Below are positions 1 through 6,569 of a stretch of DNA of 8,611 nt, piece after piece. The stretch is from Deltaproteobacteria bacterium (GTDB lineage Bacteria; Desulfobacterota; Syntrophia; Syntrophales; JAAYKM01). The DNA is taken from the NCBI GenBank assembly GCA_019136935.1, contig JAGVTI010000321.1, forward strand, positions 1 through 8,611. The letters run 5' to 3'. The stretch's first letter is position 1, and every line of letters begins with the position of its first letter. Under the pieces are notes generated by a model. The model saw only the letters and a list, made by a program, of their open reading frames with translations. It was not told the DNA's origin and did not search any database. The position numbers and the translations under genes were made by a program.

Positions 1-1347
<1,347 letters not shown>

Positions 1348-1357
1348 TCGATTCGGT

Positions 1358-1394
1358 TCAGAATGACCGGCCCATGTCAGAATGAACGGCTCAT
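1358..1394. repeat. Tandem 18-base direct repeats, candidate upstream activator sites
   Basis: TCAGAATGACCGGCCCAT (1358-1375) is followed by TCAGAATGAACGGCTCAT (1377-1394), 16 of 18 bases identical with a 19-base period. The second copy contains a perfect dyad, AATGA-ACGGC-TCATT (1381-1395); the first copy keeps only part of it. The pair sits about 220-250 bases upstream of the sigma-54 promoter at 1612. That fits an enhancer-type binding site for the adjacent NtrC-like regulator, but this role is inferred from position. Confidence 0.5.
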
Positions 1395-1441
1395 TATGAC
1401 CTACCCTGCCGCCCCTCTTTAGAATCCGGCGAAGCGGCAAT

Positions 1442-1465
1442 AAGTCGGAAAACACCCGATTTTTT
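1442..1465 (+). terminator. Possible rho-independent terminator after the response regulator gene
   Basis: AAGTCGG (1442-1448) can pair with CCGATTT (1456-1462), including one G-U pair, around a 7-base loop. A run of six T begins at 1460, so part of the T run would lie in the stem. It is about 95 bases past the stop codon. The stem is short and AT-ended, hence the low confidence. Confidence 0.35.
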
Positions 1466-1611
1466 ATCCTGAGTCCCTCGCGCCGGTCAGGAATGAAATC
1501 CTCCAATAAGCTAACATTAAAAGAGTTTTTTCATCTCCGGCGCTTTTGGGAATGGTCCGGACGGACTTTTTGCGGGGCCGCCGCAACCTGATTCATCTTG
1601 GCATTCATGGA

Positions 1612-1627
1612 TGGCATCATCTTTGCA
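1612..1627 (+). promoter_or_regulatory. Sigma-54 (RpoN) promoter
   Basis: TGGCAT-CATCT-TTGCA matches the -24/-12 consensus TGGCAC-N5-TTGCA at all but one specified position. It has the obligatory GG (1613-1614) and GC (1625-1626) separated by exactly 10 bases. A transcript would start near 1638 and leave a leader of about 67 bases before the GTG start at 1705. It lies just downstream of a sigma-54 activator gene and of tandem repeats that could bind that activator. Confidence 0.75.
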
Positions 1628-1642
1628 GCTCATTCGACAGAC

Positions 1643-1656
1643 GCCGTCAAGACGGC
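1643..1656. promoter_or_regulatory. Dyad GCCGTC-AA-GACGGC in the leader of the REC-PATAN-Roadblock gene
   Basis: A perfect 6-base inverted repeat with a 2-base centre lies just downstream of the predicted sigma-54 transcription start. Thirteen of its bases (CCGTCAAGACGGC, 1644-1656) recur exactly at 3208-3220, upstream of the second Roadblock gene. It could be an operator or an RNA hairpin; in RNA the stem would lose inner pairs to form a loop. Confidence 0.4.
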
Positions 1657-1704
1657 AGATGGTTATCAATAGTTCGGATTCGATTGCATTTTTCGAGGTT
1701 GGCC

Positions 1705-3063
1705 GTGTCGATAGTTCTGATCGTGGATGACGATAAAAATTTCCTTTTGAGCCTGGTTGAGGGACTGAGGGCTTATGACAATGAATTCGACATCAGGACG
1801 GCCACAAACGGCAAGATCGCGTCACAGATCATCCGCGATGAATATGTGGACCTGGTCATCACCGACCTGAAAATGCCGGTCATGGATGGATTCGAACTCC
1901 TGGCCTTCATGAGTTCCCATTACCCGAGAATTCCGGTGATCGTCATGACGGCCTACGGCACCCCCGTCATTGAAAGCAGTGTCTCGCACCTGGGTGCGAT
2001 CCGTTACCTGGAAAAACCCCTGGATTTCGATCTCCTGGTCGAAAACATCTACAAAAGCATAGACCTGCATGACAGCAGTTACATTCCCGGCATCTCCCTG
2101 ATCTCCTTCCTGAAGCTGGTGCAGCTGGAAAAAAAAACCTGCGTCCTGACCATCCGGCATCAGGACCGGGAAGGGGAAATGTATTTCAGGAAGGGCGTCC
2201 TGCTGGATGCCGTAACCCCTGAAAGCAAAGGCGAAACGGCGGCCATGGAAATCCTGGGTTGGGAACAGGCGGAGATCAAGATCCGGTCGAAGTCCTTCTC
2301 CGTGGAAAAAGCCATCCACAACGACCTGGATTTCCTGATCATGGTTTTCGAGAGTAGGCGGCCGAACCACCGCACAGGCGGCGGCAACGACCCCTCTGCG
2401 GGCGATTCCTATGACAACGCGCTGGACGACATCTTTAACGTCGGCGAGGAAATCAAAAAGGAAGAAGGCGCGGAGGCGGCCCCTCCCCTGCGGGAAACCG
2501 GGGCGAGCGCTCTTTTGAACGAAGAACAAGGCGAATGCACGGCGCCATTCTTCAGCGGAAAGGAAGAGGAACAGCCGGGGGCGGACAACATCCGCGATGC
2601 GATTCCCCTGGAAAAACAGGACAACCTGCCTGCGGCGTCGGAGGGCGGGCAGGAGAAACAAACAAATTTTTTTGAAGGACAGGAGTATGGAATGAACGTA
2701 AAAAAGATGAACGAAGCCGTGGACACGTTAAAGGAAACGGCCGGGTTCGGGCTGCTCGCGTGTGATGTTTTCATGACCAGGGACGGGCAATCCATCGTCG
2801 GTTACAACAGCAACCCGGCCTACTGCGCCATGTCCAACCAGATCACGCAGTATATGAAGGAAACTTTGAAGGAAGCGGGATTCCCCCCCCTGGGAAGCAC
2901 CTACATGATCGATCTGGTTGACGACAAGATGGTCATTTCGATGATCGTCGGCGATTATCAGTGGGGAATCCTCATCGACACGAAGAAGTGTTCCCTGGGC
3001 ATCCTGCTCAATGTGGCCCTGCCCCGCGCCAGATCGATCTTTGAAGCCGCGCTGGCCAACTGA
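1705..3063 (+). CDS. REC-PATAN (DUF4388)-Roadblock/LC7-like signalling protein
   Basis: A 452-residue protein with no DNA-binding domain. Residues 1-120 form a receiver with acidic D8-D10, phospho-acceptor D54 (VITDLKMPVMDG), T82 (MTAYG) and K104 (LEKP). Residues about 130-205 resemble the PATAN/DUF4388 domain (GISLISFLKLVQLEKKT, then GEMYFRKGVLLDA). Residues about 215-329 form a Glu/Gly/Ala-rich, probably disordered linker. Residues 330-452 are a Roadblock/LC7-like domain with DGQSI, GYNSNP, NQITQ and GDYQWG motifs. The GTG at 1705 is chosen because GAGG (1695-1698) lies 6 bases upstream and the receiver begins immediately. The frame stays open upstream to a TTG at 1546, but that stretch contains the sigma-54 promoter and looks non-coding. 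Roadblock domains usually partner small Ras-like GTPases such as MglA, but none is present here. The likely role is a phosphorylation-controlled scaffold in polarity, motility or related signalling, by inference. Nearest relative in the window: the gene at 3376. Confidence 0.88.
   Translation: MSIVLIVDDDKNFLLSLVEGLRAYDNEFDIRTATNGKIASQIIRDEYVDLVITDLKMPVMDGFELLAFMSSHYPRIPVIVMTAYGTPVIESSVSHLGAIRYLEKPLDFDLLVENIYKSIDLHDSSYIPGISLISFLKLVQLEKKTCVLTIRHQDREGEMYFRKGVLLDAVTPESKGETAAMEILGWEQAEIKIRSKSFSVEKAIHNDLDFLIMVFESRRPNHRTGGGNDPSAGDSYDNALDDIFNVGEEIKKEEGAEAAPPLRETGASALLNEEQGECTAPFFSGKEEEQPGADNIRDAIPLEKQDNLPAASEGGQEKQTNFFEGQEYGMNVKKMNEAVDTLKETAGFGLLACDVFMTRDGQSIVGYNSNPAYCAMSNQITQYMKETLKEAGFPPLGSTYMIDLVDDKMVISMIVGDYQWGILIDTKKCSLGILLNVALPRARSIFEAALAN
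2681..2694 (+). promoter_or_regulatory. Internal ribosome binding site and in-frame ATG at the Roadblock domain boundary
   Basis: AGGAG (2681-2685) precedes an in-frame ATG at 2692 by 6 bases. The ATG is the first codon of the Roadblock domain. Translation from it would give a 123-residue protein ending at 3063, exactly the length of the separate Roadblock paralogue at 3376-3747. An out-of-frame ATG at 2687 lies between the two. The arrangement suggests either dual translation products or a fossil of a gene fusion; whether it is used cannot be read from sequence. Confidence 0.5.
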
Positions 3064-3158
3064 TCGGAAAGGCGCCTCCGCCGGATTGGATCCGCTTCAC
3101 GGATTCGCCCCGGGAAACGATTCATGATGAATGGGGGGAAGAAGGCGCGAAGAAAACG

Positions 3159-3174
3159 GGGGGCCGAACTTGCC
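3159..3174 (+). promoter_or_regulatory. Weak sigma-54-like element before the second Roadblock gene
   Basis: GGGGGCCGAACTTGCC has GG (3160-3161) and GC (3172-3173) with the required 10-base spacing and a good TTGC -12 element. Its -24 half is poor and sits in a G run, so the match may be chance. It is followed 34 bases later by the dyad shared with the upstream gene. Confidence 0.25.
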
Positions 3175-3192
3175 ACGCGATGAATTTTTTCC

Positions 3193-3226
3193 CTGTCCCC
3201 GCCGGACCCGTCAAGACGGCGGACAG
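3193..3226. promoter_or_regulatory. Stem-loop containing the repeated dyad CCGTC-AA-GACGG
   Basis: CTGTCC (3193-3198) pairs with GGACAG (3221-3226) and encloses CCGTC-AA-GACGG (3208-3219). The 13 bases at 3208-3220 are identical to 1644-1656. This is the main structured element in the 312-base gap between the two Roadblock genes. It may be an RNA leader structure or a protein-binding dyad. Confidence 0.4.
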
Positions 3227-3235
3227 AAGAAAACG

Positions 3236-3256
3236 GACGACTCGCTGTCGTTTTTT
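3236..3256 (+). terminator. Possible small terminator between the two Roadblock genes
   Basis: ACGAC (3237-3241), loop TCGCT, GTCGT (3247-3251), then a T run to 3256. The stem has only five pairs plus one G-T extension, so it may be weak or an attenuator. A second inverted repeat, ATTTACG (3310-3316) / CGTAAAT (3328-3334), lies closer to the next gene with an 11-base, T-rich loop. Confidence 0.3.
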
Positions 3257-3375
3257 GATGACTCCGAAAATCAGGAACGGAGAAAGGCGGTTCGGAAAGA
3301 CGCATGAACATTTACGATGTTTTTTTCCGTAAATCGGGAAAAAAAGGCAAATCAAAACATCTAAAGGAGATCAGT

Positions 3376-3747
3376 ATGGATTTAAACAAACTCAATAAGG
3401 CGATGGACGAATTAAAGGAAATTTCCAACGGTGGCGCGGTGGCATGCGACATCTACACGAGCCGGGACGGCCAGTCGATCGGCGGGTACAATTCCAATCC
3501 CGTGGCGTCCGCCATGTTCAACCAGATCACGCAGCACATCGTCACGACCATGAAGCAGAGCGAAATGCCCACCCTCGGGAAATACTACATTGTCGAACTG
3601 GCTGAAAACAAGGCGATTGTCATCATCCACATGGGTGACTACCAGTGGGGTATGCTGCTCGACACCAAGCTCTGTTCGCTGGGATTGATGATCAACATCG
3701 TCATTCCTCAGATTACGAAGCTCTTCCAGCAAGCCGTACCCGCGTGA
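3376..3747 (+). CDS. Free-standing Roadblock/LC7-like domain protein
   Basis: A 123-residue cytoplasmic protein, the usual single-domain size for Roadblock/LC7 proteins, with no signal peptide or membrane segment. Motifs are ACDIYTSRDGQSI (about 23-35), GYNSNP (37-42), NQITQ (49-53), MGDYQWG (86-92) and DTKLCSLG (96-103). It aligns end to end without gaps with the C-terminal 123 residues of the preceding REC-PATAN-Roadblock protein, about 57 of 123 identical by hand count. The ATG at 3376 is chosen because AAAGGAGA (3363-3370) sits 5 bases upstream and because it equalises the two paralogues. An in-frame ATG at 3304 would add 24 lysine-rich residues with a poorer ribosome site. Roadblock domains dimerise and often regulate or bind small GTPases, so homo- or hetero-dimers with the neighbouring domain are plausible. 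Assignment to Roadblock is by motif resemblance; the paralogy itself is directly visible. Confidence 0.88.
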   Translation: MDLNKLNKAMDELKEISNGGAVACDIYTSRDGQSIGGYNSNPVASAMFNQITQHIVTTMKQSEMPTLGKYYIVELAENKAIVIIHMGDYQWGMLLDTKLCSLGLMINIVIPQITKLFQQAVPA

Positions 3748-3814
3748 CCGCTGGTTGCAAGCCCGCCGGTTTTCAGGGAAAGTGCGGAATCCGAGGGCGC
3801 TCGTTTGGAAATGA

Positions 3815-3850
3815 CCGGGGATCGTTCATATGAAGACGATCCGATCCCGG
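3815..3850. other. Stem-loop after the second Roadblock gene
   Basis: GGATCGT (3819-3825) pairs perfectly with ACGATCC (3836-3842). Alternatively CCGGGGATCG (3815-3824) pairs with CGATCCCGG (3842-3850) with one bulged G. The two pairings are mutually exclusive. The loop contains the palindrome TCATATGA. There is no T run, so it is not a standard terminator. The gap from 3748 to 4027 holds no gene that I can support. Confidence 0.35.
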
Positions 3851-3936
3851 GGTGCGGACGGCCGTTTTCCACGTTAACCGCCCGCCGGAGCGCTGACGGG
3901 GTGACCCCTTGTTCCTCCGTCCTGAAAAGCTTCGCA

Positions 3937-3963
3937 GGGATCCCGGTTTTTCGGGATGATCCC
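3937..3963. other. Stem-loop upstream of the Crp/Fnr-family gene
   Basis: ATCCCG (3940-3945), loop GTTTTT, CGGGAT (3952-3957). The stem is extended by GGG (3937-3939) with CCC (3961-3963) across a 3-base bulge. The T run is in the loop rather than after the stem, so termination is uncertain. Confidence 0.3.
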
Positions 3964-3971
3964 CGCCTCGC

Positions 3972-4020
3972 TTTGACAGGGGGAATAATATTTGACTCGG
4001 CGGGTCAAACACCCTATGCT
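3972..4020 (+). promoter_or_regulatory. Promoter and dyad upstream of the Crp/Fnr-family gene
   Basis: TTGACT (3992-3997) and TATGCT (4015-4020), separated by 17 bases, form a fair sigma-70-type promoter. Overlapping its -35 is an inverted repeat, TTTGAC (3991-3996) / GTCAAA (4004-4009). A further TTTGAC half-site lies at 3972-3977. Half-sites of the TTGA/TCAA type suit an Fnr-type recognition helix, which the downstream protein has, so autoregulation is possible. However, TTGA and TCAA are 9 bases apart here, against 6 in a classical Fnr box. If this promoter is right, the leader before ATG 4028 is almost absent. Confidence 0.4.
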
Positions 4021-4027
4021 GGAATCC

Positions 4028-4714
4028 ATGAACGATCTGGGAAAGCATACGGTCATTCCCCTTTTTGAAGGACTGCAGCCGAATCACTTTGAAAATCTCG
4101 CACGGATTGTCCTGAGAAAATCCTACCGCCGCGGCGAGATCATCTTCATGGAAGGGGATGAGGGAAACGGCTTTTACATTGTCGAGACGGGGCAGGTAAA
4201 AATCTACAAGATCTCCTCCGAGGGGAAAGAGCAGATCCTTCACCTGTTCGGCCCCGGCGAGTCTTTCGGGGAAGTCTCCGTCTTCACCGGGCATGGTTTT
4301 CCCGCTTTCGCCAAAGCCAACGTCGGGACGACCTGCCTTTTTATCCCCCGCGCCGACTTTGTCGAAATGATCCGCCGGGATCCCGCGTTAGCCATGAACA
4401 TGCTCGGGGTGATGGCCCTCCGCCTGCACAGGTTTGCGGATCTGATCGAGGATTTATCCCTGAAAGAGGTTCCGGGGCGTCTTTCGGCATACCTTCTTTA
4501 TCTGAGCGGGAAATCTCCCGATCCCGAGCACCTGGAACTCGATGTGAGCAAAAATCAACTGGCGGCCCTGCTGGGAACGATACCGGAGACCCTGTCCCGT
4601 ATTCTGTCGAGGATGGGCCGACTGGGACTGATCAAAAGCGAAGGGTCCCGTATCCGGATACTGGACAGGCCTGCCCTGCAGAAAATTGCCGATGGTGAAA
4701 CCAGGATCCCCTGA
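4028..4714 (+). CDS. Crp/Fnr-family transcriptional regulator
   Basis: A 228-residue regulator of normal family length. Residues about 10-125 form a cyclic-nucleotide-binding-type beta-roll (RRGEIIFMEGDEGNGFYIVETG, GPGESFGEVSVF at 75-86), followed by a long dimerisation helix. Residues about 170-225 form the winged helix-turn-helix (SKNQLAALLGTIPETLSRILSRM), with an Fnr-like E187-xx-S190-R191 recognition pattern. The arginine that contacts the cAMP phosphate in Crp seems absent: the sequence after FGEVSVF reads TGHGFPAFAKA. The N-terminal cysteine cluster of Fnr is also absent; the only cysteine is C103. The effector is therefore unknown and probably neither cAMP nor an iron-sulfur cluster. 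The start is uncertain: ATG 4028 (GGA at 4021-4023) is chosen over ATG 4016, which falls inside the putative -10 element. The PilZ gene follows after 60 bases and is probably co-transcribed. Confidence 0.9.
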   Translation: MNDLGKHTVIPLFEGLQPNHFENLARIVLRKSYRRGEIIFMEGDEGNGFYIVETGQVKIYKISSEGKEQILHLFGPGESFGEVSVFTGHGFPAFAKANVGTTCLFIPRADFVEMIRRDPALAMNMLGVMALRLHRFADLIEDLSLKEVPGRLSAYLLYLSGKSPDPEHLELDVSKNQLAALLGTIPETLSRILSRMGRLGLIKSEGSRIRILDRPALQKIADGETRIP

Positions 4715-4739
4715 TGCCCGGAGCCGGGTTCACGGCATC
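4713..4739. other. Stem-loop between the Crp/Fnr-family and PilZ genes
   Basis: GATGCC (4713-4718) can pair with GGCATC (4734-4739), with a smaller CCCGG/CCGGG pairing inside. It begins at the stop codon of the regulator and has no T run after it. Its role is unknown. Confidence 0.25.
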
Positions 4740-4774
4740 CAATCTGCCCAACAGCGTGTTGCAGAAGGAGAAAC

Positions 4775-5128
4775 ATGATCGACGACAGAAGAAAACGCTC
4801 CCGCGTTCCCGTGCATTTCGAAGTAAGTATCCTGGTCGAAGGAGCCTGGTGTCACGTAAAAACGCTCAACCTGAGCCTCACCGGTTTGCTCTGTGTCACC
4901 CATCCCCGCTTTCAGAACGATGCCCCCTGTCAGATACGCATCCAATTGAACGATCGGGTGACGATCAGCCTCGAGGGGAAGATTCTGCGAATCCACGGGA
5001 ACGAAACGGCGATCGGTTTCACGTCCATGGACGAAGAGAGTTTTTTTCATCTCAGGCGCATTATGGAACTCAACATCGGTGACGCCGATCAAATCATCCG
5101 GGAGATGATCGTTCCGGCCTACGAATGA
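4775..5128 (+). CDS. PilZ-domain protein, probable cyclic-di-GMP receptor
   Basis: A 117-residue single-domain protein. It carries both cyclic-di-GMP-binding signatures of PilZ: RxxxR (R6 to R10, in DDRRKRSRVPVHF) and (D/N)xSxxG (N32-L-S34-L-T-G37). Beta-strand-like segments follow, including the typical GFTSMDEESFFHLRR stretch (about 81-95). It is soluble with no signal peptide. AAGGAG (4765-4770) lies 4 bases before the ATG. The gene follows the Crp/Fnr-family gene by 60 bases on the same strand and ends convergent with lemA. With the intact motifs it should bind cyclic-di-GMP and pass the signal to an unidentified partner. No diguanylate cyclase or phosphodiesterase is visible in the window. 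Confidence 0.92.
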   Translation: MIDDRRKRSRVPVHFEVSILVEGAWCHVKTLNLSLTGLLCVTHPRFQNDAPCQIRIQLNDRVTISLEGKILRIHGNETAIGFTSMDEESFFHLRRIMELNIGDADQIIREMIVPAYE

Positions 5129-5163
5129 AAAACCGGAGACCGGCCCTTCAACGGAATACCATT

Positions 5164-5195
5164 CCGCCGGACAGATCCGATCCGCCGTCCGGCGG
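5164..5195. terminator. Stem-loop between convergent PilZ and lemA genes
   Basis: CCGCCGGAC (5164-5172) and GTCCGGCGG (5187-5195) form a perfect 9-bp stem with a 14-base loop. It is centrally placed in the 100-base gap between convergent genes, so a shared terminator is the natural reading. A T run does not follow directly on the + strand. On the - strand a small CCGG-TCT-CCGG stem (5133-5143) followed by five T may finish the lemA transcript. CGGAAT-ACC-ATTCCG (5152-5166) is a further small hairpin that overlaps the main one. Confidence 0.5.
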
Positions 5196-5228
5196 GGGCC
5201 TGAAAAGCCTTTTCGAACCTATTTCCGG

Positions 5229-5801
5229 TCAAAATCTGACTTGCGGAGCCGTTTTCGCTGCCGCCGGCGCTTCGAAAAAGGTCGCCTGAGAAAAGCCGAA
5301 CATGGCGGCCAAAAGATTGGCGGGGAAACTCTTGACGGCAACGTTGTAGGTCCTCACGGCATCGTTGTACCGCTTCCGCTCCACGGCGATCCGATTCTCC
5401 GTCCCCGCCAGTTCATCCTGGAGACGCATGAAATTCTGGTTGGATTTCAGGTCGGGATACCGCTCCACCACGAGCAGAAGGCGGCTCAGCGCGGAAGTCA
5501 GTTCGTTGTTGGCGCCGATCTTGTCAGGGATGCCGGACGCCCCGCCGACCTTCGCCCTGGCATTGGTCACCTGGACGAAAACATCCTTCTCCTGCTTGGC
5601 ATACCCTTTCACCGTTTCCACCAGATTCGGGATCAGATCGTAACGGCGCTGAAGCTGATTTTCCACCTGGGCCCAGGCGTTTTTCACCGTTTCGTCAAGG
5701 GCGACGAAATTGTTGTAGGTTCCCTTGAAGAAGGAGTACAAGGCTATAATCAGAACAAGGACAATACCGGCGGCGATCAGACCCGTCTTCCCTTTTGACA
5801 T
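5229..5801 (-). CDS. lemA: LemA family membrane protein
   Basis: A 190-residue protein with the classic LemA layout: one N-terminal transmembrane helix (about residues 8-25), then a long helical domain. It contains the family hallmarks FVALDETVKNAWAQVENQLQ, RRYDLIPNLVETVKGYA and RYNDAVRTYN. The helical domain is probably held at the inner membrane; the biochemical role of LemA is not established. The start is certain: AGGAGGTG (read on the - strand, 5806-5813) lies 4 bases before the ATG. The preceding nucleotidyltransferase-like gene ends 10 bases upstream, with its TAG stop inside this ribosome site, so translational coupling is likely. It is the last gene of a three-gene operon. LemA and TPM-domain genes are very often adjacent in bacteria; here another gene is inserted between them. 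Confidence 0.95.
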   Translation of the reverse strand: MSKGKTGLIAAGIVLVLIIALYSFFKGTYNNFVALDETVKNAWAQVENQLQRRYDLIPNLVETVKGYAKQEKDVFVQVTNARAKVGGASGIPDKIGANNELTSALSRLLLVVERYPDLKSNQNFMRLQDELAGTENRIAVERKRYNDAVRTYNVAVKSFPANLLAAMFGFSQATFFEAPAAAKTAPQVRF

Positions 5802-5811
5802 AAAACACCTC

Positions 5812-6558
5812 CTATGGTCGGTTTATTTCCTGTTTCAATTGATCCACAAGACAATCGAACTTCTCGATTTCGGAAAGATATTGACCGAACAACCCCGTCG
5901 TCTCTTTCAAGTCGTATTTCATCGCATCTTCCTTGATATCGAGGCATCGTAAAAAGACCCCTTCATCGAGCCCCGATTCGGCGCAGGTGTCGCGGATCAG
6001 TCGGCGCCGGGATGACGGGGCAGGCACCCCCTTCAAAAAAAGGACGGCCTCGAACAGGGACAGAAACGCCACCAGGGAGGCCTTGATGAGGCCCTGGAGC
6101 TGCTTTGCCTCCCCCTGAGACGCGAGGTATCCCTGCCGCAGATGGAGGAGCTTTCCCTTGATTTCCCGTTCCAGTTGGAGCCTCATGCAGGTTCCGTCAA
6201 AAACAAGGGAAGACAGGATATCATCGCCCGTCACCCGGATGTGATGTGTTTTCATGGTCATGAACTCGATGGGATAGACGTCGAGGGCGTTATGCAGAAA
6301 GGACTTCGTCATGACCAGCGGAACGGCGACCCGCTTTTTGCCCCAGTCTTTCATGTACGGATGCAGGCGCGACAGTTTCTTCATTCCCCCGTCCGTGACG
6401 ATGACCAGAAAATTCAGGTCCGACTTACCGGGAAGATATTCCCCTGAAGCGCCGCTGCCGTAAAGAACAACGGATTTCAGATCGTCGCCGAAAGCCGATT
6501 TGAGCCGCTCCGTCATCTCCGGGAAAATCTCTTCCGGTTTTTTGGGTATTTTTGCCAT
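5812..6558 (-). CDS. Nucleotidyltransferase-fold protein with degenerate SDxN motif
   Basis: A 248-residue soluble protein. Residues 27-55 match the start of a Pol-beta-type minimal nucleotidyltransferase: VVLYGSGASGEYLPG, then KSDLNFLVIV. The GS motif (G34-S35) and first acidic residue (D47) are present, but the second residue of the usual DxD metal pair is asparagine (N49). The activity may therefore be altered or lost. The C-terminal half (about 125-248) is mostly helical, reminiscent of the helical domains attached to such enzymes, with a hydrophobic stretch near LVAFLSLFEAVLFLKGV. AGGAGG (6566-6571) lies 7 bases upstream of the ATG. The TPM gene's TAG stop (6570-6572) overlaps that site, and this gene's own stop overlaps the lemA site. 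It is thus firmly embedded between TPM and lemA. I do not recognise a named family; an antibiotic nucleotidyltransferase or toxin role is not supported by the sequence alone. Confidence 0.8.
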   Translation of the reverse strand: MAKIPKKPEEIFPEMTERLKSAFGDDLKSVVLYGSGASGEYLPGKSDLNFLVIVTDGGMKKLSRLHPYMKDWGKKRVAVPLVMTKSFLHNALDVYPIEFMTMKTHHIRVTGDDILSSLVFDGTCMRLQLEREIKGKLLHLRQGYLASQGEAKQLQGLIKASLVAFLSLFEAVLFLKGVPAPSSRRRLIRDTCAESGLDEGVFLRCLDIKEDAMKYDLKETTGLFGQYLSEIEKFDCLVDQLKQEINRP

Positions 6559-6569
6559 TTCTTCGCCTC

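Noticed and set aside
1554..1573. Second sigma-54-like element, GG near 1559 and GC at 1572
   Set aside because: The spacing is 11 instead of 10 bases and the -24 half does not match.
1546..1704. N-terminal extension of the REC-PATAN-Roadblock protein from TTG 1546
   Set aside because: The stretch has no receiver-like sequence, contains a near-consensus sigma-54 promoter and a dyad, and a better GTG start with GAGG lies at 1705.
1822..2661. Long - strand open frame opposite the REC-PATAN-Roadblock gene
   Set aside because: It is the antisense shadow of a gene with clear domains; its translation is low in recognisable motifs and rich in Phe, Gln and Arg.
4714..5082. + strand open frame starting with an ATG that overlaps the Crp/Fnr-family stop
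   Set aside because: The overlap looks like coupling, but the product has no motifs, and the PilZ gene in another frame has a ribosome site and both family signatures.
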